A stretch of DNA of 45,053 nt from an uncultured Ruminococcus sp. (GTDB lineage: Bacteria > Bacillota > Clostridia > Oscillospirales > Ruminococcaceae), in contig CAJTYV010000006.1 of NCBI GenBank assembly GCA_910584195.1, positions 110,744 through 155,796 of the forward strand, written 5' to 3'. This document shows, piece after piece, positions 25,204 to 33,408 of this stretch. Both the position numbers and the translations under genes were made by a program. The notes beneath the pieces were generated by a model. It ran no database searches, was not told the origin of the DNA, and saw only the letters and a list, made by a program, of their open reading frames with translations. The stretch's first letter is position 1, and each line of letters starts with the position of its first letter.

Positions 25204-26148
25204 TCATTCCGCCGGCATAACTCCCGGAAGCTCTGCGCATTTTTCCATAAGATAATCGATGCATGCCTTTATCGTACGGCTGCTCTCTCCGCTTTTCTTG
25301 CAGATTATCATATCCATTACTTTTATATTCGCCTGGGAACATTTCACCGGCTTAAGCGAAGCGGAAGAAGGCAGCGAAGTTTTCCGATGACTGGGAGAAG
25401 CCCACATATAGGCGTTTTTTATACCCTGAAGCATTATCATTTTGCTTCCGTTATCCTGAACGTATATTCGTTTTGCGCCGCTGCTTTCGTAATCGCTGTT
25501 GATGTAATTACGCTCGAATACATTCATTTCATCGTCTGCATGCACTATTTCGGGATATTTTTCAAGTTCTGACATTGTGACGTCCGAACTGTTTACTAAA
25601 GGATGGTCTGCGGACATTATAGGCTGCATTATAAAGGCAACAAGCGGACGCGCCTGCATTTTTCGGTTTTTCAGCTGTTCCGTGTAAGTTTCGCGCTGAT
25701 CGGAAGGGATTCGTATAATGCCTATATCGGCTTTTCCGCTGTTGACGTCTTCTATTACCTTATTTGTATTGGTCTCGTAAAAACGCATGGCGAGTTTTTC
25801 ATCGCTGTCAAGTTCGTTTACCCATTCGCTGAGAACTCCGGGAATATACGCTGAACGGACGGCGGAAATTTTTATGGATATGCCATCGTCTCCGCGGTTT
25901 GTATAATCGGCTTCAAGGCTGTGCATGCTTTCAACTATATCCTTTGCCCTGCTGAGAAAATTTTCTCCTTCCGGGGTAAGTACCATTCCGTTGGGAGTGC
26001 GCCAAAATATCTGCATGCCTATCTCTGCTTCCAGTTCTTTGAGCGATATGCTGATATTGGGCTGTGCCTGATATAAATTTTTCGCCGCCGCAGTTATGCT
26101 GCCTGCGTGAGCAATGGCTATAATGTATTCCAGCTGCTGCATTTTCAT
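25204..26148 (-). CDS. LysR family transcriptional regulator
   Basis: A 314-residue LysR-type regulator. The N-terminal winged helix has the family pattern MKMQQLEYIIAIAHAGSITA, followed by AAAKNLYQAQPNISISLKELE and GMVLTPEGE; a linker helix and a periplasmic-binding-protein-like effector domain follow. The frame is open to 26214, but the ATG at 26148 has GCGAGGTAA and gives the canonical start. The gene is flanked by inverted near-identical family-1 elements (25025-25186 and 26224-26385). No divergent target gene is adjacent: upstream lies element C and then argG, and the ArgR boxes there already explain arginine control. Effector and targets unknown. Confidence 0.9.
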   Translation of the reverse strand: MKMQQLEYIIAIAHAGSITAAAKNLYQAQPNISISLKELEAEIGMQIFWRTPNGMVLTPEGENFLSRAKDIVESMHSLEADYTNRGDDGISIKISAVRSAYIPGVLSEWVNELDSDEKLAMRFYETNTNKVIEDVNSGKADIGIIRIPSDQRETYTEQLKNRKMQARPLVAFIMQPIMSADHPLVNSSDVTMSELEKYPEIVHADDEMNVFERNYINSDYESSGAKRIYVQDNGSKMIMLQGIKNAYMWASPSHRKTSLPSSASLKPVKCSQANIKVMDMIICKKSGESSRTIKACIDYLMEKCAELPGVMPAE

Positions 26149-26223
26149 AATAATTACCTCGCTTTTACAGTTCCTGCTCTGCGAAAAAACTTTGGATGTT
26201 TCAACAATTCGCAATAACGTTTT

Positions 26224-26385
26224 AGAGCCTGTTTAGTATCTCAATGTGTGCGGATTTTTGAGTATAAATTTGACGAGAACAAGGCGAAAAAGTGAAAGCA
26301 TACTGTCGTATGGTGAGCTTTTTCAACGCAGTAATCGGCAAATTTTGCCGAAAAGGCGTGCGCAGTGAGATACTAAACAGGCTCT
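26224..26385 (+). mobile_element. MITE-like palindromic element, family 1, copy C (162 bp)
   Basis: Ends AGAGCCTGTTTAGTATCTCA and TGAGATACTAAACAGGCTCT are a perfect inverted pair. Core: CAAGGC (26280-26285), GAAAAAG (26286-26292), GCATACTGTCGTATGG (26298-26313), CTTTTTC (26318-26324), AACGC (26325-26329), then TCGGCAAATTTTGCCGA. It lies upstream of LysR in the opposite orientation to copy B. Confidence 0.92.
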
Positions 26386-26474
26386 TAATACATTATATCA
26401 CATCGGCTTAAAAATTGCAATAGGCGAGGCAATAATTTTCGGTAGTTTTTTCAGATGAGTTCCAAATTGTAGTT

Positions 26475-26530
26475 GAGAATAAATATTCATTAATTTCTGA
26501 ATATTTATTGTAAAACTGAATATTTATTCA
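26475..26530 (+). promoter_or_regulatory. Three tandem ArgR (ARG) boxes upstream of argG
   Basis: GAATAAATATTCAT (about 26477-26490), CTGAATATTTATTG (26497-26510) and CTGAATATTTATTCA (26516-26530) each resemble the ARG box (TGAATwwwwATTCA), spaced about 20 bp apart, two helical turns, just upstream of the argG -35. They should bind the arginine repressor ArgR/AhrC with arginine as co-repressor. argR itself is not in the window. Confidence 0.85.
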
Positions 26531-26537
26531 AAACCTA

Positions 26538-26565
26538 TTGACAATATTTTTTTATGGTGTATAAT
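26538..26565 (+). promoter_or_regulatory. argG promoter
   Basis: TTGACA at 26538-26543, a 16-bp spacer, and TATAAT at 26560-26565. The third ARG box ends 7 bp upstream of the -35. Confidence 0.88.
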
Positions 26566-26605
26566 AGAATTGTTGAAAAATTTATTTCTCAGGGAGGAAT
26601 TCAAA

Positions 26606-27838
26606 ATGAATAAAAAGGATATAAAAAAGGTAGTTCTTGCTTATTCGGGAGGACTTGACACGTCTATTATTATCCCGTGGCTTAAAGAAAATTACAATAA
26701 CTGCGAGGTTATCGCTGTTTCCGGCGATGTTGGACAGGGTACCGAGCTTGACGGTCTCGAAGAAAAGGCTATCAAGACAGGCGCTTCAAAGCTTTATATA
26801 GAGGATTTAAAAGAAGAATTCATTCAGGAGTACGTTTATCCAACCGTTCAGGCAGGCGCGATTTATGAGAACAGATACATGCTTGGCACTTCCTTTGCGC
26901 GTCCCATTATTGCAAAGAGAATTGCCGAGATCGCAATAAAAGAGGGCGCAGACGCTATCTGCCACGGCTGTACCGGCAAGGGCAACGATCAGGTGCGCTT
27001 CGAGCTTGCTATCAAGGCTTTCGCTCCCGATATGGCTATTATCGCTCCTTGGCGTGAATGGGAACTGAAATCCCGCGATCAGGAGATCGACTACGCTGAG
27101 GCTCATAACATTCCTCTTAAAATAAACAGAGAAACAAATTACTCAAAGGACAAGAATATCTGGCATCTTTCTCATGAGGGACTTGACCTTGAAGATCCTG
27201 CAAACGAGCCGCAGTACGAAAAGCCCGGCTTCCTCGAAATGGGCGTTTCTCCTATAGACGCTCCCGACAAGCCTACTTATATCACTATCCACTTTGAAAA
27301 GGGTATCCCCACAATGCTGGACGGCAAGAAGCTTAACGGCGTTGAAATGGTATCGGCTCTTAATAAGCTCGGCGGCGAAAACGGCATCGGTCTTGCCGAT
27401 CTCGTGGAGAACCGTCTCGTAGGCATGAAGTCAAGAGGCGTTTACGAAACTCCCGGCGGCGCTATCCTCTACCACGCTCACGAGGTTCTCGAAACTATTA
27501 CTATCGATAAGGAAACTGCACGTATCAAGCAGTACCTCGGCATCAAGTTCGCCGACATCGTTTACAACGGTCAGTGGTACACTCCTCTCCGCGAGGCTAT
27601 GACTGCTTTCGTTGACAAAACTCAGGAAACTGTTACAGGCGACGTTCGTCTTAAGCTCTACAAGGGCAATATCATCAACGCAGGCGTAACTTCTCCCTAT
27701 ACTCTCTATGATGAGGAAGTTGCTACATTCGACGAGGACGAGGTTTACGATCAGAAGGATTCCGCAGGATTCATCAATCTGTTCGGACTTCCTATCAAGG
27801 TCAAGGCTAAGCTCGATCAGAAGCGTAACAATAAGTAA
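26606..27838 (+). CDS. argG: Argininosuccinate synthase
   Basis: A 410-residue enzyme that joins citrulline and aspartate with ATP to make argininosuccinate, the next-to-last step of arginine synthesis. The PP-loop AYSGGLDTS lies at residues 12-20; the conserved ENRYMLGTSFARPIIAK and GCTGKGNDQVRFE segments follow, and the C-terminal domain is complete. The frame opens at 26570, but the ATG at 26606 has AGGGAGG and the canonical start. It is the first gene behind three ARG boxes. The next gene overlaps its stop by one base (TAATG), so that gene is translationally coupled. Confidence 0.97.
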   Translation: MNKKDIKKVVLAYSGGLDTSIIIPWLKENYNNCEVIAVSGDVGQGTELDGLEEKAIKTGASKLYIEDLKEEFIQEYVYPTVQAGAIYENRYMLGTSFARPIIAKRIAEIAIKEGADAICHGCTGKGNDQVRFELAIKAFAPDMAIIAPWREWELKSRDQEIDYAEAHNIPLKINRETNYSKDKNIWHLSHEGLDLEDPANEPQYEKPGFLEMGVSPIDAPDKPTYITIHFEKGIPTMLDGKKLNGVEMVSALNKLGGENGIGLADLVENRLVGMKSRGVYETPGGAILYHAHEVLETITIDKETARIKQYLGIKFADIVYNGQWYTPLREAMTAFVDKTQETVTGDVRLKLYKGNIINAGVTSPYTLYDEEVATFDEDEVYDQKDSAGFINLFGLPIKVKAKLDQKRNNK

Positions 27839-28314
27839 TGTATACTTTTTTAATGATATTGTTCCGGATCATCGTTATCGCCGCTTTCGGCGGCATAACG
27901 TTTGATCTGGTAAGAAATATCATTAAACTCAGAAAGAGCAGCGTAAAAAGTTTCGAGGGCGAGCCTGTGGAGGTCGAAGCGGTCGTGACCGAGCAGACAA
28001 TGATGCTCCTGAAAAACCAAAAAGTAAGCTCCGACAGTATGGCTCAGCATATCAATATAGTAAGTCTCAGCTATAAGGTGGACGGTATTACGTTCACCAA
28101 AGAAGCTGCACTCGTTGACGTTATGAAAAATCTCAAAGCAGGCGATACCGTAAAGCTCGTTTATGACAGCTATAATTCGGCGAACGTTCTGCTTGCCGAC
28201 GGAAGCGAAGCCGCGTCTGCGAAAAATGCTATAAAGTGGGACATAGGCTATTATGTTATTTCCCTCATAGTCTTTACGTTTATTTTTTTGAACATTGACA
28301 CTTTGACGGATTGA
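27838..28314 (+). CDS. Two-helix membrane protein, DUF3592-like
   Basis: A 158-residue protein with an N-terminal membrane helix (MYTFLMILFRIIVIAAFGGI), a central beta-rich domain (EVEAVVTEQTMMLL...VSLSYKVDGITFTKEAAL...GDTVKLVYD) and a C-terminal helix (YYVISLIVFTFIFL). This layout, a small OB/beta domain between two helices, fits DUF3592-like proteins of unknown function. A smaller protein of the same design is at 39253-39627. The ATG overlaps the argG stop, so it is expressed with argG, and a terminator follows. A link to arginine metabolism is not evident. Confidence 0.6.
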   Translation: MYTFLMILFRIIVIAAFGGITFDLVRNIIKLRKSSVKSFEGEPVEVEAVVTEQTMMLLKNQKVSSDSMAQHINIVSLSYKVDGITFTKEAALVDVMKNLKAGDTVKLVYDSYNSANVLLADGSEAASAKNAIKWDIGYYVISLIVFTFIFLNIDTLTD

Positions 28315-28325
28315 TTAATATTTTT

Positions 28326-28366
28326 CAGGCAGGGGAGGCGAAATTCTCCTGCCTGTTGCATTTTTA
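28326..28366 (+). terminator. Terminator after argG and the DUF3592-like gene
   Basis: CAGGCAGG and CCTGCCTG pair, with GGA/TCC extending the stem, followed by TTGCATTTTT. It would end or attenuate the argG transcript before the GNAT gene and argH. Confidence 0.78.
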
Positions 28367-28398
28367 AAATGAATCGGGATTAATGGAGGTCGAATGAT

Positions 28399-28839
28399 AT
28401 GATTATCAGATTAATGAATTTATCTGATTATGAACAGGTTTATCAATTATGGCTTTCTTGTGCAGGAATGGGATTGAATAATTTAGATGATTCCAGAGAA
28501 GGAATAGAAAGATTTTTAAAAAGAAATCCTGAAACTTGCTTCGTTGCTGAAAAAGATGAAAAAATAATCGGGGTGATTATTGCAGGAAATGACGGCAGAA
28601 GAGGTTATATCTATCATACGGCAGTAAATCCGGATTACAGAAAACAGGGAATCGGAAAAAAACTTGTTGCCAATACAATGAGAGCTTTAGAGAAAGAGGG
28701 CATAAATAAGGCTGCATTGGTTGTGTTTGAAAAAAATTCGACTGGAAACGCTTTTTGGGAGAATATAGGATTTACGGTTCGTAATGATCTTGTATACAGA
28801 AATAAAAATATTCATGACATGAATAGGATTGATACATAA
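28399..28839 (+). CDS. GNAT family N-acetyltransferase
   Basis: A 146-residue GNAT acetyltransferase. The acetyl-CoA pyrophosphate loop is R81-KQGIGKK-L, preceded by the strand YIYHTAVNPDY and followed by LVVFEKNSTGNAFWENIGF, the usual ribosomal or YpeA-like arrangement. The substrate is unknown. It lies between the argG terminator and argH. Its sequence is clearly richer in A and T than argG and argH (AGA arginine codons, AAA lysines, TTA leucines), which suggests separate ancestry. It is not the ArgA-type glutamate acetyltransferase by length or motif, and argJ already provides that step. GGAGG lies about 10 bases before the ATG. Confidence 0.85.
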   Translation: MIIRLMNLSDYEQVYQLWLSCAGMGLNNLDDSREGIERFLKRNPETCFVAEKDEKIIGVIIAGNDGRRGYIYHTAVNPDYRKQGIGKKLVANTMRALEKEGINKAALVVFEKNSTGNAFWENIGFTVRNDLVYRNKNIHDMNRIDT

Positions 28840-28872
28840 ATATTGTTTTGATAAAACGATAGGAGAAAATTT

Positions 28873-30258
28873 ATGGCAGATATGATGTGGGCAGGAAGAT
28901 TTTCAAAGCAAGTTGACGAGAACGTCAACGCTTTCAATTCTTCCATTGCATTTGACGGCAGAATGTACCGTCACGATATACAGGGCAGTATCGCTCATGC
29001 TACTATGCTTGGCGACTGCGGAATAATCACAAAAGAGGACAGTTTGCAGATAATCGGCGGACTTAAAGAGATACTCGCTGACATAGAATCGGGCGACCTA
29101 CAGCTTGACCCGTCCGCCGAGGATATACATATGTTTGTAGAGGCTGAGCTTACCAAACGTCTCGGAGACGTGGGAAAGAGACTGCATACCTCCCGTTCGA
29201 GAAACGATCAGGTAGCGGTTGACCTGAGACTTTACCTCAGAGACGAGATCGCCGAAATATCGGAGCTTGTGAAAACTCTCATAGAAACGATAATTAGTAT
29301 CGCAAAGGAGCATACTGAGACGGTAATGCCGGGATATACCCATTTGCAGAGAGCGCAGCCTATAACACTTGCGCATCACCTTATGGCGTATGTGCAGATG
29401 CTTTTCCGTGACCTTGAACGTCTCGGCGACACGGCTAAGCGCATGAACTACTGTCCTTTGGGCTGCGGTGCGCTTGCAGGTACTACCTACAAGACCAACA
29501 GACAGCAGACCTCCGATTTACTGGGATTTACCGCACCTATGGAGAACAGTCTTGACGGCGTTTCAGACCGTGATTACTGCGTAGAGCTGAACTGTGCGCT
29601 GTCGCTGCTCATGACGCATCTTTCGAGATTTTCCGAGGAGATCATTATGTGGTGTTCGTGGGAGTTTAAGTTCATCGAGCTTGACGATGCGTTCGCAACA
29701 GGCTCGTCCATAATGCCGCAGAAGAAAAATCCCGACATTACCGAGCTTATCCGCGGCAAGACAGGCAGAGTGAACGGCAATCTCGTTACGCTGCTCACCA
29801 TGATGAAAGGACTTCCCCTTGCCTACAACAAGGATATGCAGGAGGACAAGGAGGCTATTTTTGACACCGTGGACAACGTGAAGCTGTGCGTGAGGACGTT
29901 TACTCCCATGCTTGCGACAATGCGTGTTCTCAAGGATAATATGAGAAACGCCGCCGCTAAGGGATTCATCAACGCTACGGACTGCGCCGACTACCTTGTT
30001 AAAAAGGGAATGCCGTTCCGTGACGCGTATAAAATTACGGGAACTCTTGTGGCTGAGTGCATCGAAAAGGGCGTTACGCTGGAAACTCTGCCGATAGAGG
30101 AATACCGTAAAATGACGGAGCTTTTCACGGAGGACGTTTATGACGCTATAGACCTTTCCGCCTGCGTAAAAGAGCGCAAGTCATACGGCGGACCGTCTCC
30201 CGATGCGGTGAAAGTGCAGATAGAGAATGCGGAGCTTAAACTGAAAGGACAGATATGA
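28873..30258 (+). CDS. argH: Argininosuccinate lyase
   Basis: A 461-residue fumarase/aspartase-superfamily enzyme that splits argininosuccinate into arginine and fumarate. It opens with the typical MWAGRFSKQVDENVNAFNSS, has DIHMFVEAELTKRLGDVGKRLHTSRSRNDQ, and the superfamily signature GSSIMPQKKNPD with its mobile catalytic serine loop. Length is normal. AGGAGAAAA lies before the ATG. Its stop overlaps the next gene's start (ATGA). No separate strong promoter is seen, so it may be read with the GNAT gene or by readthrough from argG. Confidence 0.97.
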   Translation: MADMMWAGRFSKQVDENVNAFNSSIAFDGRMYRHDIQGSIAHATMLGDCGIITKEDSLQIIGGLKEILADIESGDLQLDPSAEDIHMFVEAELTKRLGDVGKRLHTSRSRNDQVAVDLRLYLRDEIAEISELVKTLIETIISIAKEHTETVMPGYTHLQRAQPITLAHHLMAYVQMLFRDLERLGDTAKRMNYCPLGCGALAGTTYKTNRQQTSDLLGFTAPMENSLDGVSDRDYCVELNCALSLLMTHLSRFSEEIIMWCSWEFKFIELDDAFATGSSIMPQKKNPDITELIRGKTGRVNGNLVTLLTMMKGLPLAYNKDMQEDKEAIFDTVDNVKLCVRTFTPMLATMRVLKDNMRNAAAKGFINATDCADYLVKKGMPFRDAYKITGTLVAECIEKGVTLETLPIEEYRKMTELFTEDVYDAIDLSACVKERKSYGGPSPDAVKVQIENAELKLKGQI

Positions 30259-30503
30259 CAAAAAAAGATTTGGTGTTCACTTTGGGATTATGTCTGCTTA
30301 TGGGTGTTATATGGGCTGTAGGCGAGATCGTAATGGGACTGTGGTTAGCCGTTATTCCATCGGCGCATGTATTTTGGCTTATAGGTATAGTAGTCGTGAC
30401 GCTTGCCGTGAATATATGGCATTCCATGAAAGAGGACGAATCGGATATAAGTGATCCCAAGCGTGAAAAGTACGAAAGAAAGGTAAATAAGCGGAAAAAG
30501 TGA
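30255..30503 (+). CDS. Small two-helix membrane protein, unknown
   Basis: An 82-residue protein with two hydrophobic helices (LVFTLGLCLLMGVIWAVGEI and VFWLIGIVVVTLAVNIW) and a charged, lysine-rich C-terminal tail ending in KRKK. It overlaps the argH stop by four bases (ATGA), a coupling typical of real operon genes. No family is recognised. A role in transport or anchoring cannot be shown. Confidence 0.65.
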   Translation: MTKKDLVFTLGLCLLMGVIWAVGEIVMGLWLAVIPSAHVFWLIGIVVVTLAVNIWHSMKEDESDISDPKREKYERKVNKRKK

Positions 30504-30536
30504 TCTTATCGTACAAATTTTATTAAGGAGTTTATT

Positions 30537-31481
30537 ATGATAAAGATTTATATAGACGGTCAGGAGGGTACTACCGGACTGAAAATTTTAGAGCGTTTCG
30601 AGGGCAGAAACGACATCGAGCTTATTCGCATCGCCGATGAAAAGCGGAAAGATCCTGCCGAACGTGCAAGGCTTATCAACAGCGCCGATTACGTGTTCCT
30701 TTGTCTGCCCGATGAAGCTTCAAGAGAGGCTGTTTCGTTTGTGGACAACGACCATGTCCGCATCATAGACGCTTCCACAGCGCACCGAACCAACCCCGGC
30801 TGGGCATACGGATTTCCTGAGCTTTCCCCCGAACACAGGGAAAAAATAAAGACGTCAAACAGAGTAGCTGTTCCCGGCTGTTATGCAAGCGGTTTCGCCG
30901 CTGTCGTTTATCCGCTTGTGAAGAACGGCATCATACCGGCGGACTATCCCGTATTTGCTTACGCGACTTCGGGGTACAGCGGAGCGGGAAAAAAAGCTAT
31001 CGCTGTATATGAGGGCGACGACAAGCCCTATGAGTTCAACAGTCCGCGTCAGTATGCCCTTTCTCAGCAGCATAAGCACCTCCCTGAAATGCAGGCAGTT
31101 TCGGGTCTTACTCATAAGCCGATGTTTAATCCTATGGTCTGCGATTATTTCAGCGGTATGGTTGTTTCCGTGCCTATACAGACAAGAACTCTCAACAGCT
31201 CCGTAACAGCAAAACAGGTTCATGAAATGTACGCAAAACACTATGAAGGTGCGAAAATGGTCGAGGTCATGCCCCTTATGTCAGCCGATGAGCAGAAGTC
31301 GTTTTTCCTCGCTTCAAACACTCTTAGCGGCATAAACAAGCTTCAGGTATTCGTTTTCGGAAATGACGAACAGATACTTCTTTGTGCAAGACTTGACAAT
31401 CTCGGCAAGGGAGCAAGCGGCGCGGCTGTTCAATGTCTTAATATCATGATGGGCATTGATGAAACTGCCGGGCTTGTATGA
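30537..31481 (+). CDS. argC: N-acetyl-gamma-glutamyl-phosphate reductase (short type)
   Basis: A 314-residue NADPH-dependent reductase that converts N-acetylglutamyl phosphate to N-acetylglutamate semialdehyde. It shows the N-terminal nucleotide-binding fold (IDGQEGTTGLKI), the catalytic Cys115 in VPGCYASGF, ATSGYSGAGKKAI, and the HKHLPEM histidine segment. The length fits the type 2 ArgC group rather than the 340-residue type. AAGGAG precedes the ATG; it is 33 bp after the small membrane protein gene. Confidence 0.95.
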   Translation: MIKIYIDGQEGTTGLKILERFEGRNDIELIRIADEKRKDPAERARLINSADYVFLCLPDEASREAVSFVDNDHVRIIDASTAHRTNPGWAYGFPELSPEHREKIKTSNRVAVPGCYASGFAAVVYPLVKNGIIPADYPVFAYATSGYSGAGKKAIAVYEGDDKPYEFNSPRQYALSQQHKHLPEMQAVSGLTHKPMFNPMVCDYFSGMVVSVPIQTRTLNSSVTAKQVHEMYAKHYEGAKMVEVMPLMSADEQKSFFLASNTLSGINKLQVFVFGNDEQILLCARLDNLGKGASGAAVQCLNIMMGIDETAGLV

Positions 31482-31557
31482 GCTGCATTATTGGTAGATA
31501 CTATGTCGGAAGAAAAGAAAAAAGATTCGAAGGCATACGAAACTTTTTATTACATAA

Positions 31558-32124
31558 ATGACTCTGGCGGTTGCAGGGTTCGGATTTTTCGGTTATATGA
31601 AGCTTACAGATACCGAGATATACGTTTTTGACCGTATTATCGGCTGTTATACGATATGCTTCACGGCGGCTTTTATATTCCTGTTAGTCCGGATACTTAC
31701 TCTGTTAAAGAAAAACGGGAAAAATTTCAGCTATCAATTCTGGCTTATGACAGCCGCGGGAGGAATAACGGCGGCATGCTTTATCAACAGTATTGCCGAG
31801 GATTTCGGAAAATCAAAGGTCAAAGGCGTTCTTGAAATAAACGAGGCTACGCAGGTTTTTCTCTGTGAATCTACGCAGAAAAGCGGACATACTTATATAG
31901 AAGTTTACCGTGTGAAAGGTCGGCTTGCCCGTAAGCTCGGAGAAATTGACGAGACTCTGTTTTCCGTCAGGTGCATAGAGCAGGGTATGTATTCTTACGC
32001 TGTAAGCGGAGACGAAAGTCTGCTGACAGTGAATTGTCAGTACGGAGTTTACGGCAACGGAATGTATATGCTCAGTCCTACCTACGATACGGGAACGCTT
32101 TCTTATACGTTTAAATTAGAATGA
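31558..32124 (+). CDS. Membrane protein of unknown function, possibly frameshifted at its start
   Basis: A 188-residue frame with two hydrophobic helices (LAVAGFGFFGYMKL is short; IIGCYTICFTAAFIFLLV; then FWLMTAAGGITAACFI) and a C-terminal beta-rich domain. The ATG at 31558 has no RBS and directly follows an in-frame TAA. A second frame starting at ATG 31503 encodes a hydrophilic MSEEKKKDSKAYETFYYI and ends at the same place, one base out of phase. Removing one A from ATAAATG (31554-31560) would fuse them into a protein with an ordinary cytoplasmic N-terminus. So this may be a frameshifted gene or a sequence error. It lies between argC and argJ. Confidence 0.5.
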   Translation: MTLAVAGFGFFGYMKLTDTEIYVFDRIIGCYTICFTAAFIFLLVRILTLLKKNGKNFSYQFWLMTAAGGITAACFINSIAEDFGKSKVKGVLEINEATQVFLCESTQKSGHTYIEVYRVKGRLARKLGEIDETLFSVRCIEQGMYSYAVSGDESLLTVNCQYGVYGNGMYMLSPTYDTGTLSYTFKLE

Positions 32125-32137
32125 TAGGGTGATATAT

Positions 32138-33391
32138 ATGGAACTTAAAAAAATAGGCAGTGTTAAATTTGTAAAGGGCGGAGTATGCGCAGCCAAGGGA
32201 TTCAAAGCAAACGGAATACAATGCGGACTTGTCCACGAAGGAGCGTCGCTCACTTCAAAGAAGAATGACCTTGCTCTTATCGTTTCGGATAAGGAGTGTA
32301 CGGCTGCTGCTGTTTACACCACAAATAAGGTGAAAGGCGCGCCCATTCTTGTGACTAAGGAGCATCTTAAAAACGGCACGGCAAAGGCTGTTATAGTCAA
32401 TTCCGTAAACGCTAACACCTGCAATCCCGACGGTGTGGAAAAAGCGAACAAGATGTGCATGCTTGCGGCGGCGGAGCTTGGTCTCGTTCCCGAAGATATT
32501 ATCGTAGCTTCTACGGGAGTTATAGGACAGGTGCTTCCTATCGAGCCGATAGCCAACGGCATGAAAGAGCTCGCGGAGGGTTTGACATACGATGGAAACA
32601 GCCGTGCGCTGGAAGCCATCATGACCACGGATACAATGCCGAAAGAAGCTGCCGTTGAATTTGAAATGGGCGGAAAGCTCTGCACAATGGGAGGAATGCT
32701 CAAAGGCAGCGGCATGATACATCCCAACATGGCGACTACCCTTACTTTTATCACGACTGACGCGGATATTTCTGCTGAACTGATACAGCGCGCTCTCAGC
32801 GACTGCGTTAAGGTCACGCTGAATATGGCAAGCGTTGACGGCGATACGTCAACAAACGATATGGTATGCGTTATGGCGAACGGTATGGCGGAAAATAAGC
32901 CTGTTGTCCGCGAGGATAAGGACTACGAAGCCTTTGCGAACGCGCTGTATAATATTATGATGAATCTCGCTCGCATGATGGCGAGGGACGGCGAGGGCGC
33001 AACAAAGCTTGTCGAGTGCGTCGTAAACGGCGCGGATTCGGAAAAAACTGCCCAGATAGTTGCGAAATCCGTTATCTGTTCCAGCCTTTTCAAAACCGCT
33101 ATGTTTGGAGAGGACGCTAACTGGGGGCGTATCCTTTGCGCTGTCGGTTATGCCGATGCCGATTTTGATATTGGTAAAATTGACGTTCAAATTGCTTCCG
33201 CTAACGGTTCTGTTCATGTATGTCATAACGGTGCAGGTGTGGAGTTCTCAGAAGAGGACGCTAAGAAAATCCTTGAACATGACGAGATACAGATCATTAT
33301 TTCTCTTGGAGACGGAGCAGGCGCGGCAGCTGCATGGGGCTGCGACCTGACATATGATTATGTTAAAATAAACGGAGATTACAGAAGCTGA
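32138..33391 (+). CDS. argJ: Bifunctional glutamate N-acetyltransferase / ornithine acetyltransferase
   Basis: A 417-residue precursor that cleaves itself between Ala199 and Thr200 in KGSGMIHPNMATTL, making Thr200 the nucleophile of the beta chain. It transfers acetyl from N-acetylornithine to glutamate, closing the acetyl cycle, and may also use acetyl-CoA. The oxyanion-type STGVIGQ sequence is present. The frame can start at a GTG (32129), but AGGGTG (32126-32131) spaced six bases from the ATG at 32138 decides for the latter. It precedes argB by 17 bp. Confidence 0.96.
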   Translation: MELKKIGSVKFVKGGVCAAKGFKANGIQCGLVHEGASLTSKKNDLALIVSDKECTAAAVYTTNKVKGAPILVTKEHLKNGTAKAVIVNSVNANTCNPDGVEKANKMCMLAAAELGLVPEDIIVASTGVIGQVLPIEPIANGMKELAEGLTYDGNSRALEAIMTTDTMPKEAAVEFEMGGKLCTMGGMLKGSGMIHPNMATTLTFITTDADISAELIQRALSDCVKVTLNMASVDGDTSTNDMVCVMANGMAENKPVVREDKDYEAFANALYNIMMNLARMMARDGEGATKLVECVVNGADSEKTAQIVAKSVICSSLFKTAMFGEDANWGRILCAVGYADADFDIGKIDVQIASANGSVHVCHNGAGVEFSEEDAKKILEHDEIQIIISLGDGAGAAAAWGCDLTYDYVKINGDYRS

Positions 33392-33408
33392 AAAGGAGAA
33401 TTAAGACA

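Noticed and set aside
28399..28839. ArgA-type glutamate N-acetyltransferase
   Set aside because: It is a plain GNAT of 146 aa without ArgA-specific features, and argJ already supplies the acetyl step.
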